NCBI GenBank assembly: GCA_025963725.1
Contig: JAOQAE010000004.1
Span: 179,616 to 243,615 of the forward strand
Origin: Bacteroidota bacterium
Lineage (GTDB): Bacteria; Bacteroidota; Bacteroidia; 2-12-FULL-35-15
Length of the DNA: 64,000 nt
Direction of reading: 5' to 3'
Shown here in pieces: positions 18,253 to 26,404 of the stretch. The position numbers and the translations under genes are program-made. Each line of letters opens with the position of its first letter. Positions within the stretch are counted from its first letter, which is position 1. The notes under the pieces were generated by a model. That model saw nothing but the letters and a program-made list of their open reading frames with translations. It searched no databases and was not told the DNA's origin.

Positions 18253-19188
18253 TTACTCTCCTTTATAAACTACCTTAGGTTCAATTTCAGTCACTGTTTT
18301 ATCGATCTTTACTGCATAATCATTCGCAATGATTTTTTTACCGTACATTCGCGCATACACTTTAGTGAATTCTGCCCCCAGGTAAAGGATGATCGCAGAA
18401 TAATACACCCACAGTAAAATAAGAATTACAGACCCCGCGGCGCCGTACGTGCTTGAAACGGTAGAGCGGCCGAGGTAAAGGCCAATGATGAACTTCCCGA
18501 GCATGAAAAGCAGGGCGGTTAAGGAGGAGCCAACAAGCGCATCCCTCACTGCAACCTTTCCATCGGGAAGTGTTTTAAAGATCACCGTGAACAAGGTAGT
18601 GATAATAACAAACACAAAGAGGATATTAATGACATAAAAGAGATAAATGGTTACATTCGGAAAATAAGTGATCAGCCGGTCGCTCAGGATATCCATCACG
18701 GAATTGACGATGAGCCCTACCAGCAGCAGGAATCCCATCGCGCCGATCATTGAAAAGGACATGAGGCGGTTCTTCAGGAATTTGAACAGGCCGCGCTTCG
18801 GTTTTGCCTTGAGCCCCCAGATGTAATTGATGGAGCTCTGGATCTCCCCGAATACGCCGGAAGCACCGATCAGAAGGGTTATAACACCGATAGTGGCTGC
18901 AAATACATTGTCGTGCTTCAGCTTAACGTTCTTTATAATATCCTGGATCTGCAATGCCGCTTCATTTCCGACATAGCCGTTGATCTGTCCAAAAATTTCC
19001 CCTCTTACAGCCTCCTTACCGAAAAACACCCCACAAAGGGCAATAATCACGATAAGGAGAGGAGGTAATGCGAATATTGTATAGTACGAAAGAGAAGCAC
19101 TGAGCTTAATGGCGTTATCGTCAATGAACTCTGTGAATGTCTCTTTAAGGGCCCTTCCGGCCTTCCTGAAGTCGATGTTGATTTTCAT
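18253..19188 (-). CDS. YihY/BrkB family membrane protein
   Basis: 311 residues from the ATG at 19188; a GTG at 19221 could add 11 residues but would overlap the putative promoter. Six hydrophobic segments and the family motif region SLSYYTIFALPPLLIV, GVFGEIQSSINYIWGLK and GAAGSVILILLWVYYSA place it in the YihY/BrkB family. Members are inner-membrane proteins of unknown transport function (the old label RNase BN is wrong). It is divergent from an AsmA-like gene, with only 39 nt between the start codons. Confidence 0.92.
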   Translation of the reverse strand: MKINIDFRKAGRALKETFTEFIDDNAIKLSASLSYYTIFALPPLLIVIIALCGVFFGKEAVRGEIFGQINGYVGNEAALQIQDIIKNVKLKHDNVFAATIGVITLLIGASGVFGEIQSSINYIWGLKAKPKRGLFKFLKNRLMSFSMIGAMGFLLLVGLIVNSVMDILSDRLITYFPNVTIYLFYVINILFVFVIITTLFTVIFKTLPDGKVAVRDALVGSSLTALLFMLGKFIIGLYLGRSTVSSTYGAAGSVILILLWVYYSAIILYLGAEFTKVYARMYGKKIIANDYAVKIDKTVTEIEPKVVYKGE

Positions 19189-19199
19189 AAAAATAAGTG

Positions 19200-19233
19200 T
19201 GGCACTCTTTTGGGCTATCACAGTTTCATGCCA
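19200..19233. promoter_or_regulatory. Overlapping divergent -24/-12-like sites (YihY and AsmA-like genes)
   Basis: Minus strand: TGGCAT-N5-TGTG at 19219-19233, GG 44 nt before the YihY start. Plus strand: TGGCAC-N5-TGGG at 19200-19214, which would place the transcript start at or next to the ATG at 19228 (leaderless), so the plus-strand site is doubtful. Confidence 0.3.
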
Positions 19234-20910
19234 AAGAAAAAAAGGTTACGTACAGTTATATATGTTATTTCAGCTATCCTGCTCTTTGTACTGCTGGGAG
19301 CAAGCCTTTTGGGCCTTTACCTCGATAAGCGGGTAGTTACGCTTCTGAAGGAAAAGGTAAGCGAAGGAAGCCACGGTGAGTATTCACTGTCGGTGGATGA
19401 CCTCAGCATTCACCTGCTCGCCCATTCCATAACAGTTAAAAACCTGATCGTAGCTCCTACAAATAAACGGAATCTTTCTGACAAAGCAACTTATGTATTC
19501 CAGGCCGCCCTGCTCCGGGTGTCCGGCTTCTCGGTAATGGCTTTCCTCAAAGGGAAGGACCTGCAGCTGGGTACCATCGAATGTGAAGAGCCGCAGATTT
19601 CCATTTTCCAGGGAAAGAACAGGTTCCCGAAGGTTAAGAAAGCCCCGGAAAAGGAGCCGTTTAGCCTCTTTAAGCTGATGTCGCCTCAGCTGCATTCACT
19701 GGCTATCGACAGGATAGATATTCTCAGCTCCAAGTTTAACATTTACCGTGATGGCACCGATACCGTTTCGCTGATGTCGGCAAAAGAAAGCAGCATAACG
19801 ATCCATAAATTCTCGGTAAACAGGTCCACCGATGCCGCAGAGCGTTTATTCAATGCGGAGAAGTTCGAGGTGGTGATCAATAAATTTGCCTATCACCTGA
19901 AAGATGGATTGTATACCTTGTTTGGTAAAAGCCTTTATGCGTCATACACCGACTCGCTGATCACTGTGGATTCTTTTCAGCTCATCCCGAATTATCCGAA
20001 AAGTGAATTTGGAAAAATGGCGGAGAGGCAGGTTACACGGGTGGAAATTGTTGCGCCGAAGATCAGCTTTAAGAGCATTGATGTAAAATCGTTCCTCGAG
20101 CAGAACTGGCTGGTAGCCGGCCGGCTCGACATTGAAGGCGGAAATGTAAGCGCTTACCGCGATAACAATATTCCTTTAAAGCCTATTGTGCGCCCCTCAT
20201 TGCAGTCGATGATCCGCGATGTGCCTTTCTTTATTTCCATTGATACGGTTACATTAACGGATGTTGATATAGCTTCGGAAAACGTGCCCGAAGGCGGGAA
20301 TGCGGCAGGCATCATGACGCTGGAGCGCGTGCACGGCACGGTTACGGGGCTGCAGAACGACAGCAGCGCCTTTACCGATAAAAGCAGCATCAGGGCTACG
20401 CTCGATGCCGTATTCATGAAGCAGGGGAACTTTCATGCGGAGTATAATTTTCCGCTTGACACACGCACGGAGCTGTGCTACTGCTCGGGCAGCCTTTCAC
20501 CTATCGACATACAGATCCTGAACCCGCTGCTGAGCAAGGCGAAAGGCTTTACGGTAAAAACAGGCAGGCTGGATTCGCTCAGGTTCTCGTTTACGGCGAA
20601 GGGCAATTTTTCGAATGGTAAAATGACGCTTGCCTATCATGACCTTACTGCTGATGTGGCGCCGGTGAAGGATGAAAAAAAATTCATGACCAATTTTAAA
20701 AACTTTGTTGCAAACCAGCTGGTGCTGAGGCGGAGCAACCCGGGAAAAGACGGTGTGCTGCGGGTGGTGGAGATCAGGGCAGAAAGGAACCCGTACAGGT
20801 ACTTCCCGTATTTCTTTATGCAGTCGCTGCTCAGCGGCATTACGGCCTCCATTGAAGGCGAGGAAAAGTCGAAGTTCCTGAAGCGCACCAGGCTGCTTGA
20901 AAAAAAATAA
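19228..20910 (+). CDS. AsmA/DUF748-like envelope protein
   Basis: 560 residues from the ATG at 19228 (MPKKKRL); a TTG at 19210 is less likely. A basic start is followed by one membrane anchor (about 10-30), then a long beta-rich periplasmic part with the layout of AsmA-like/DUF748 proteins (YSLSVDDLSIHLLAHSITVKNL, repeated strand-turn blocks). It is shorter than TamB and lacks DUF490. It lies 21 nt upstream of an Omp85-like barrel in the same operon, which suggests a second bridge-plus-barrel system alongside TamB/TamL. The operon link is seen; the function is inferred. Confidence 0.8.
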   Translation: MPKKKRLRTVIYVISAILLFVLLGASLLGLYLDKRVVTLLKEKVSEGSHGEYSLSVDDLSIHLLAHSITVKNLIVAPTNKRNLSDKATYVFQAALLRVSGFSVMAFLKGKDLQLGTIECEEPQISIFQGKNRFPKVKKAPEKEPFSLFKLMSPQLHSLAIDRIDILSSKFNIYRDGTDTVSLMSAKESSITIHKFSVNRSTDAAERLFNAEKFEVVINKFAYHLKDGLYTLFGKSLYASYTDSLITVDSFQLIPNYPKSEFGKMAERQVTRVEIVAPKISFKSIDVKSFLEQNWLVAGRLDIEGGNVSAYRDNNIPLKPIVRPSLQSMIRDVPFFISIDTVTLTDVDIASENVPEGGNAAGIMTLERVHGTVTGLQNDSSAFTDKSSIRATLDAVFMKQGNFHAEYNFPLDTRTELCYCSGSLSPIDIQILNPLLSKAKGFTVKTGRLDSLRFSFTAKGNFSNGKMTLAYHDLTADVAPVKDEKKFMTNFKNFVANQLVLRRSNPGKDGVLRVVEIRAERNPYRYFPYFFMQSLLSGITASIEGEEKSKFLKRTRLLEKK

Positions 20911-20931
20911 GCTTAAAAAAATGAATGAACC

Positions 20932-22755
20932 ATGTATCGCGGCATTGTTTTCTTTTTGATCTTTTACTTCGTGCATGGAAATCTTTTCAGCCAGCATAAG
21001 GAAAATGAGTTCCTGGATTCTACGTACATCTACCGGAAAATAGAGGACTTTTCAAACAAGAGAAAAGCCACGCGCCTGCTTTACAGCCTTGTGTTCCGCC
21101 CGATAAACCCAAAGCCCGTAACCACTCCCGTTATTTCGAAGATCGTATTGAAGCCTGTTAAATATGCCGAATTCGAAGGCAAGATCATCCGCTACATCCA
21201 GATCATTACCTATGATCCTTTCGGATACGATTCGCGCGATACCTCGGTAACGCCGCATGGGATAGTGCCGAAGGCAGGCAATGCGGTGCATATAAAAACC
21301 TGGCCGAAGAAGATCAAGGATGTGCTGCTTGTGAAAAAGTATGATACCTTTGATTCGCTCAGGGTGAAGGAATCGGAACGATTGATCCGCAGCCAGTCGT
21401 ATGTGCGTGAAGTGTACATGGAGCCGGTGCATGCGGGTGACTCGGTCGATCTCTTTATTCGTGTGTACGATGTATGGAGCATTATCATTACGGGCTCCGC
21501 CACAACCACCGCCTTTTCGCTGAATGGAAGGGATAAGAACTTCCTTGGCGCAGGGCACCAGTTCCAGGGTGATTTCAGGCAGAATGTGGCAACCGGAAAG
21601 AATAATTATTCAGCAGTGTATACCATTCCAAATCTTTATGATACTTACATCAACTCAACCGTAAGGTATACCGTGGATGAAAATAAAAATTATGTTCAGG
21701 GTATTTCACTGAACCGTTCATTTTATTCGGTGTTCACCGCCTGGGCCGGCGGAGCTACGCTGCAGCGGAGCCAAACGAAGGAGATCATGTACGAGCTGGA
21801 TTCAACGGCGTTCATGCAGGTGTACCGGAATAATCTGCAGGATTACTGGATCGGGAGATCCTGGCAGCTGTTCAGGGGAAAAACGGAGGAAAAGCGTACC
21901 ACCAGCCTTATCTCTTCCCTCCGGTATATGCGAAGCCATTATCCCGAACGGGCGCCAACCTATCTCGATACGCTTCGCCTGCATGCGAATGAAGATTTTT
22001 ACCTTGTTGGGGTGGGCCTCTCGAAGCGGCTTTACAAGCAGGACAATTACATTTTCCGGTATGGCTACGTGGAGGATGTGCCTACAGGCCGCGCTTATTC
22101 CGTTGTGGGCGGGTACCAGATAAAGGACAATATACCGCGCTGGTATGCCGGCGCGCGGGTGTACATGGCCAATTACCATAACTGGGGATATTTCAATATC
22201 TATTTCGAGTATGGAACATTTATACGCAAGCAAAATACGGAGGAAGGTTCATTTTCGGCGGGCATCAATTATTTCAGCAACATTATCCGCATCGGGCGCT
22301 GGAGGCTGAGGCAGTTTATAAAGCCGCAATACATCATTGGCTTTGACCGCCAGCCGTACGAAAACCTGAGCCTGAACAATGATGCGGCGCTGCGCGGATT
22401 TAACAGCACCGGGCTTTCGGGGAAGGAGCGCTTTTCGCTTACCTTTCAGCTGCAGTCCTATGCGCCCTGGAACATTCTCGGCTTCCGTTTCGGGCCTTAT
22501 GTTATTTGCGGCTTCGGGATGCTCGGCTCAGAGAAAAGCGGTTTTACAAGGGCGCCGCTGTATTCTTTTTTCGGCATCGGGCTCCTGATCAAGAACGAAT
22601 ACCTGATCCTTACAAACTTCCAGATTTCCCTGGCTTTTTATCCAAGCATTCCCGGGGTGGGAAATAATGTATTTAAAGTGAACCCGGTAAAAACCACCGA
22701 CTTCGGCTTCCGCGGCTTTGATATCAGCCAGCCTGCGGCTATCGGGTATAATTAA
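20932..22755 (+). CDS. Omp85-like outer membrane barrel with POTRA-like segment
   Basis: 607 residues with a signal peptide (cleavage near NLFSQ, residue 21). Residues of about 110-185 look like a POTRA module (FDSLRVKESERLIRSQSYVR, then VDLFIRVYDVWSI). The rest is a large beta barrel rich in aromatic alternation, and it ends in IGYN without the classic terminal Phe. I place it in or near the Omp85/BamA superfamily. It is the second gene of an operon with an AsmA-like protein. The lineage is not certain, because the FSGG-type signature of TamL is not evident. Confidence 0.7.
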   Translation: MYRGIVFFLIFYFVHGNLFSQHKENEFLDSTYIYRKIEDFSNKRKATRLLYSLVFRPINPKPVTTPVISKIVLKPVKYAEFEGKIIRYIQIITYDPFGYDSRDTSVTPHGIVPKAGNAVHIKTWPKKIKDVLLVKKYDTFDSLRVKESERLIRSQSYVREVYMEPVHAGDSVDLFIRVYDVWSIIITGSATTTAFSLNGRDKNFLGAGHQFQGDFRQNVATGKNNYSAVYTIPNLYDTYINSTVRYTVDENKNYVQGISLNRSFYSVFTAWAGGATLQRSQTKEIMYELDSTAFMQVYRNNLQDYWIGRSWQLFRGKTEEKRTTSLISSLRYMRSHYPERAPTYLDTLRLHANEDFYLVGVGLSKRLYKQDNYIFRYGYVEDVPTGRAYSVVGGYQIKDNIPRWYAGARVYMANYHNWGYFNIYFEYGTFIRKQNTEEGSFSAGINYFSNIIRIGRWRLRQFIKPQYIIGFDRQPYENLSLNNDAALRGFNSTGLSGKERFSLTFQLQSYAPWNILGFRFGPYVICGFGMLGSEKSGFTRAPLYSFFGIGLLIKNEYLILTNFQISLAFYPSIPGVGNNVFKVNPVKTTDFGFRGFDISQPAAIGYN

Positions 22756-22762
22756 TTCCGGC

Positions 22763-22777
22763 TGGCACAATTTTATT
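22763..22777 (+). promoter_or_regulatory. Putative -24/-12-like promoter
   Basis: TGGCAC-N5-TATT, GG 51 nt before the start at 22815 and 7 nt after the preceding stop. Confidence 0.4.
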
Positions 22778-22814
22778 TAATGAGTATTTAAACAACTAAA
22801 AAAAACAGAAAATT

Positions 22815-23180
22815 ATGAGAGAAGATGGATTAGACCTGAACAATGAAATGGACAAAGAGCACATGAAAACGCTTACATCGTGCACCAATTCATTGCTTGC
22901 TAAGGGCTTCGAAACGCAGTTCAAAGCATTGAAGCATGGATTAAAATCACTCACTACCGAAAAGATCTATCTGCCGGAAGAAGTGAAGATCACCAATTTT
23001 TACCGTTTTGAAGGTGACTCCGATCCTTCGGATAACTCGATCCTGTATGCGATCGAAACTACAAGCGGCGAAAAAGGAACGCTCACTGATGCCTATGGCG
23101 CCTACAGCGATGCACACGTTGCCAAGTTCATAAAAGAGGTGGAAGAGATCGGCAAGCGCGAGCATAATAAAACAGATTAA
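22815..23180 (+). CDS. Small conserved Bacteroidota protein
   Basis: 121 residues, soluble. The core NFYRFEGDSDPSDNSILYAI followed by KGTLTDAYGAYSD is a pattern I know from short Bacteroidota proteins often labelled phosphoribosylpyrophosphate synthetase. That label cannot be right on size and motifs: there is no PRPP-binding loop. Function unknown. It has its own -24/-12-like site, and the next gene has another directly after its stop. Confidence 0.8.
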   Translation: MREDGLDLNNEMDKEHMKTLTSCTNSLLAKGFETQFKALKHGLKSLTTEKIYLPEEVKITNFYRFEGDSDPSDNSILYAIETTSGEKGTLTDAYGAYSDAHVAKFIKEVEEIGKREHNKTD

Positions 23181-23195
23181 TGGCATATTGTTTTT
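23181..23195 (+). promoter_or_regulatory. Putative -24/-12-like promoter of the Asn-rich protein
   Basis: TGGCAT-N5-TTTT, starting at the base after the preceding stop codon; GG 53 nt before the start at 23235. Confidence 0.45.
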
Positions 23196-23234
23196 AGGAA
23201 TAGCACAAAGTGTTAATCCTAAAAAAATATCAAT

Positions 23235-24461
23235 ATGGACAAGAATAAAAACAGGAAGGACGATCAGAGAAAATCTTCTTCCAGGACAGCTACATCCTCA
23301 TCCGCACGAAAAACATCCTCCGGTAAAGGCTCTTCATCGGATGAGCGCGACAATGACGACCGCTATGGCTCCGACAGCATGAAAGATAAACCTGATTCGA
23401 TCGTATCTAAAATATTTAAGAACGGCGGAAGGAATGGTTCATCAAAATCTGCTTCGTCCAAAGGAAAGCACAGCTCAGCCGAATTCATGGACGATGGGCG
23501 TTTTGAGGATGAGAACAGCTATAACGGGGAGAGGAACTCTTCGTATTCCGGTTACGACGACAGGGAAGACGGAGGCAATGGCGCAAACAGCCATCGCTCT
23601 TCTGCCTATGCCAACCAGCAGAGCAACCACAGCTACAACCAGCGCAACAGGCAATATAAAAATGAAGGGTATAATGAAAGCTATGGTGATAATGAAAATC
23701 ACTACAGCGGCTCCCAGATGAATAACCGTAATTCAAACGGCAATCCTTCGCGCAATAATCACAGCAATAATTCCTACGATAACCGCCAGTACAATTCCGG
23801 CTACGATAACCGCAGCCATAACCGCGGCCACGATGATTATTATGGAAACGGAAATGGCCATGGAAACGGAAACGGCTACGGAAATCATTCCCGTTACAAT
23901 GAAGGCCCGAACGGCAACGGCCGCAATTCAAGGTCCGATAACTATTACGGCAGCTTCAACGGGAACTATAACGGGAACGGAAATAACAGCAGGCACAACA
24001 CTCCGAACTATTACGACAACAACAATTCGGGCAATCGAAACAGCAACAGCAGCCGTTATCATGATGATGACCGCAATTACCGCGGTAACAATCATTCGGG
24101 CCGTAATGGAAACGGTTATGATAACAGCTGGAATGATCATTACCAGTTCGGGAATAACAACCCGCGCAGGGATGAGCGTAATGAAGGCTCTTCCCGCGGG
24201 AATGGGAACAATTATGCATCGGGAAGGAATCACAGGAACCGCTGGAGCGATATAGAGGAGGGACGCAATGAAGGGCCATACAACGAGGCGCGCGGCTATG
24301 ACGATGATTATGACTTCAGGCAGAATTCCGGAAACAATGGCCATTATGGGAACAACAGCCAGTCCCGCTATGATGAGCGCGATTACAGGGCTCACCAGAA
24401 CAGGGGCGGAAGAGGATTTAACGATGATGATGATGATAATTATGATGAAATGCCCTGGTAA
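23235..24461 (+). CDS. Asn/Gly/Ser/Tyr-rich disordered protein (prion-like)
   Basis: 408 residues of low complexity. Residues 1-90 are Ser/Lys/Asp rich (KSSSRTATSSSARKTSSGKG), then about 300 residues are dominated by Asn, Gly, Ser, Tyr, Arg and His (HNRGHDDYYGNGNGHGNGNG and similar). The end is very acidic (FNDDDDDNYDEMPW). There is no signal peptide, membrane segment or folded domain, so it is probably cytoplasmic. Composition resembles eukaryotic prion-like and RNA-binding condensate proteins, with Arg/Tyr stickers in an Asn/Gly/Ser spacer. Long open frames in the other frames here are composition shadows. It is a single gene with its own putative promoter and terminator. No function is assigned. 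Confidence 0.8.
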   Translation: MDKNKNRKDDQRKSSSRTATSSSARKTSSGKGSSSDERDNDDRYGSDSMKDKPDSIVSKIFKNGGRNGSSKSASSKGKHSSAEFMDDGRFEDENSYNGERNSSYSGYDDREDGGNGANSHRSSAYANQQSNHSYNQRNRQYKNEGYNESYGDNENHYSGSQMNNRNSNGNPSRNNHSNNSYDNRQYNSGYDNRSHNRGHDDYYGNGNGHGNGNGYGNHSRYNEGPNGNGRNSRSDNYYGSFNGNYNGNGNNSRHNTPNYYDNNNSGNRNSNSSRYHDDDRNYRGNNHSGRNGNGYDNSWNDHYQFGNNNPRRDERNEGSSRGNGNNYASGRNHRNRWSDIEEGRNEGPYNEARGYDDDYDFRQNSGNNGHYGNNSQSRYDERDYRAHQNRGGRGFNDDDDDNYDEMPW

Positions 24462-24483
24462 ATAACCGGGCTTAAAAATAAAA

Positions 24484-24512
24484 AGAGCGGGAAGAGATTC
24501 CCGCTTTTTTTA
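24484..24512 (+). terminator. Terminator of the Asn-rich gene
   Basis: AGCGGGAA (24486-24493) pairs with TTCCCGCT around a 4-nt loop and is followed by a T run. Confidence 0.85.
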
Positions 24513-24550
24513 TGCTGAAGAATGCCGCTATCATCGGGATGATCTGCTTG

Positions 24551-24628
24551 TTCTCGATACGCTCGTACCTCGCACTCGAACTGACGTCACTGTCACTTCG
24601 AGTTCGACCAAAGGGAGAGTATCGAGAA
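24551..24628. repeat. REP-like imperfect palindrome
   Basis: Outer arms TTCTCGATAC (24551-24560) and GTATCGAGAA (24619-24628) are exact complements. Inner arms (about 24571-24585 and 24592-24606) match at 13 of 15 positions. The arms enclose CTCGAACTGACGTCA-type sequence. This resembles the dispersed extragenic palindromes of Bacteroidota, which move as short REP/MITE-like units. Confidence 0.6.
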
Positions 24629-24671
24629 GTGCTGAGCAATTTTCGGAATCGGTTTGTAAGTTGGTAACACA

Positions 24672-24706
24672 AAAAAAAAGCAGCCGGATCATCCGGCTGC
24701 TTTTTT
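24672..24706. terminator. Strong bidirectional terminator
   Basis: GCAGCCGGA pairs with TCCGGCTGC around a 3-nt loop, flanked by A9 and T6. No gene ends next to it on either strand, which suggests a non-coding transcript. Confidence 0.85.
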
Positions 24707-24758
24707 GGGAATAAGGACTTCCTTAAAAGATCCTTATTGTATATATAGAGTGTATGTA
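24672..24758 (-). ncRNA. Candidate small RNA
   Basis: On the minus strand a TGGCAC-N5-CTTA site (24770-24784) is followed by about 87 nt: an 8-nt perfect hairpin (AATAAGGA with TCCTTATT), then the strong terminator at 24672-24706. There is no open frame. Plus-strand transcription through the same hairpins is also possible. Confidence 0.3.
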
Positions 24759-24873
24759 CTATCTCCTATTAAGTAAATGTGCCAGCGGTTTTCAGGGCAA
24801 AATAGGGAAATTTTTTCATGATAGAACCGCGCTGGCGAAGAGTTGTAGAACCTTCACCCTGTTCAGGCCCGCG

Positions 24874-26130
24874 CTACTTATCCTCCTCCTTCTTTTTATC
24901 TTTCTTAAAGAGCTTATTTAAAAGTCCTTTCTTTTCTTTTTTCTCGGTTTTAGGCTCTTCCTTTTTATCATCCTTCTTATCGTCTTTTTTCTCATCCCTT
25001 TTTCCAAAGAGGCCTTTTGATTTTTCCTGATCACTTCCCACCGATCCGATGTTGATCTCCTGGTCGATGGATGGATGCAGCGCCTCAATAAACGCATTCC
25101 TGAGCACTTCCACCACTGCATACCACAGATTGGCCTTCGAATTTTTAAATGATCCCTTCAGCGGGATCTTTGTCGCCACCTGGTCGTGCTTCGGGTTGGT
25201 GAGAAGCTGACCCACGCCTCCTGCGATCGCTTCCCACATCTTGCGCAGGATGTTGTCGTTCCGGTCTTCAGGCCCGAGCACATCGAGATCCTTTATAACC
25301 GGCTTCACATAGCCAATAAAATTTCCCTGCTTGGCCGCCACTTCTGCATACAGCCCGAACGTGCCCTTGTTCACATCCAGCTTTGCGTATGCCTTAAAGA
25401 ACTCATTCAGGTCGGGCAGGTGCGTGTCTTTTAATTCGGTGTTCATATCAAAGGTAGGTTCTTTTGCAAGCGGATCGAGCCGCATGTGCAGGTCGAGATG
25501 CCCCTGGTAAATGTTTGCATCGGCTGCTACGGTAGCGGGCAGGAGCGAGGTGTCTTTTTCACTTGTGAGGTTCTCCGCAAGGATGTGCGCATTGTCGAGC
25601 TGTATATCCACCTTCGGGGTAGATCCGGCATCGATGTACTGGATCACGCCGCTGATGATCTCGAACCTGTTTACGCGCAGGGGCATAAAGCCATCGAGCA
25701 GCTTGCGGAAATCGGTTGTGTCCTTTTTTACATCGTCGGGTTCCGCCTTATCTTTCGTGAACCGTAAGCGCGGGTCCCGGAACTCGAGTTCACCCACGAT
25801 CTTTCCATCAAGCAATGCCTGCCACTCAACCGACAGATCGATCTGCCCCGCTTCAAAGAATTCGGTTTCCTCCTGCGTAAGGGTGTCCACCTTGTGCAGG
25901 TATATATTGTTGATCTTATATGCGCCCCTGTACAGCGCAATATCAATGTCGTTCACATGCCCGTAGTATCCGTGCATGTTGGCAAGCGCCTTATTCGCAT
26001 ATTTTAAGGCAATATAGGGAAGCGCAATGCGCAGCGCTATAAGCACCACAATAAGGCCCAGCAAAATGCGGATGCCTGTTCTTCTGAAGAAGGGCTTTTT
26101 AACTTTATGTTTTTTTTCGGTCTTATCCAT
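24874..26130 (-). CDS. DUF748 domain envelope protein
   Basis: 418 residues. A basic N-terminus leads to one membrane helix (about 18-40), then a periplasmic beta-rich DUF748 region: HGYYGHVNDIDIALYRGAYK, VEWQALLDGKIVGELEFRDP, NRFEIISGVIQYIDAG, and the typical end PKHDQVATKIPLKGSFKNSK. The last 50 residues are almost only Lys, Asp and Glu with short Leu-Phe patches. DUF748 belongs to the AsmA-like clan, so with TamB and the 19228 gene it is the third such protein in 12 kb. Function in lipid or envelope transport is inferred from the clan. Confidence 0.88.
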   Translation of the reverse strand: MDKTEKKHKVKKPFFRRTGIRILLGLIVVLIALRIALPYIALKYANKALANMHGYYGHVNDIDIALYRGAYKINNIYLHKVDTLTQEETEFFEAGQIDLSVEWQALLDGKIVGELEFRDPRLRFTKDKAEPDDVKKDTTDFRKLLDGFMPLRVNRFEIISGVIQYIDAGSTPKVDIQLDNAHILAENLTSEKDTSLLPATVAADANIYQGHLDLHMRLDPLAKEPTFDMNTELKDTHLPDLNEFFKAYAKLDVNKGTFGLYAEVAAKQGNFIGYVKPVIKDLDVLGPEDRNDNILRKMWEAIAGGVGQLLTNPKHDQVATKIPLKGSFKNSKANLWYAVVEVLRNAFIEALHPSIDQEINIGSVGSDQEKSKGLFGKRDEKKDDKKDDKKEEPKTEKKEKKGLLNKLFKKDKKKEEDK

Positions 26131-26158
26131 AAAAATATTTTTTTACAGAACCAGATAT

Positions 26159-26173
26159 TACAGAAGCGTGCCA
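26159..26173 (-). promoter_or_regulatory. Putative -24/-12-like promoter of the DUF748 gene
   Basis: TGGCAC-N5-TGTA, GG 42 nt before the start at 26130. Confidence 0.45.
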
Positions 26174-26187
26174 ATAACAGGGTTGGC

Positions 26188-26229
26188 TAAAAAAAGAAGC
26201 GAAGCAAAATTTTTGGATTTTGCTTCGCT
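26188..26229 (-). terminator. Terminator or sRNA 3' end on the minus strand
   Basis: AGCGAAGCAAAAT (26198-26210) pairs perfectly with 26217-26229 around a 6-nt loop. On the minus strand it is followed by TTCTTTTTTT. It ends either the receiver gene transcript at 26524 (about 300 nt upstream) or a short RNA started near 26296. Confidence 0.65.
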
Positions 26230-26296
26230 GAGAGATGGGACAAGTATTTTTGCAAATACCCTCGTTTTTTTTTTACACAGAACATTTAGGTAGGCA
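26188..26296 (-). ncRNA. Candidate small RNA
   Basis: A CGGCAC-N5-TTAC site (26308-26322, minus) would start a transcript near 26296 that runs about 110 nt to the strong hairpin and T run at 26188-26229. It has no plausible reading frame. The promoter call is weak. Confidence 0.22.
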
Positions 26297-26371
26297 CAAT
26301 AAGTAAAGTAAAAAGTGTGCCGCAATGCCAGATTGAATTTTTTAGTGATCAAAAAATCGGCTTGATCTTTC

Positions 26372-26404
26372 AAAACGCCTGCCGATAGAGCGATGTGGCG
26401 TTTT
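26372..26404 (+). other. Hairpin AAAACGCC/GGCGTTTT
   Basis: A perfect 8-bp stem with a 17-nt loop, followed on the plus strand by a short T run. It may be a weak terminator; no plus-strand gene ends nearby. Confidence 0.35.

Larger units (their letters stand above)
24462..24873. other. 412-nt non-coding region with REP-like element and possible sRNA
   Basis: No convincing gene. It holds the terminator of the Asn-rich gene (24484-24512), a REP-like imperfect palindrome (24551-24628), a strong bidirectional terminator (24672-24706), a second hairpin (24710-24738), an orphan -24/-12-like site (24770-24784) and an imperfect inverted repeat with arms near 24781 and 24826. Confidence 0.7.

Noticed and set aside
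22815..23180. Label phosphoribosylpyrophosphate synthetase
   Set aside because: The protein has 121 residues and no PRPP-binding loop; the label looks like an inherited error.
23434..24465. Several long open frames (Thr/Met-rich or Ile/Val-rich) over the Asn-rich gene
   Set aside because: Composition shadows of the AAC/GGC-rich codons; the chosen frame is the only one with a sensible start and terminator.
24472..24672. 66-codon minus-strand frame over the REP-like palindrome
   Set aside because: It runs through the terminator and the palindrome and has no recognisable sequence.
26158..26373. 71-codon minus-strand frame in the non-coding region
   Set aside because: It spans the perfect hairpin and terminator at 26188-26229 and shows no family; non-coding is more likely.
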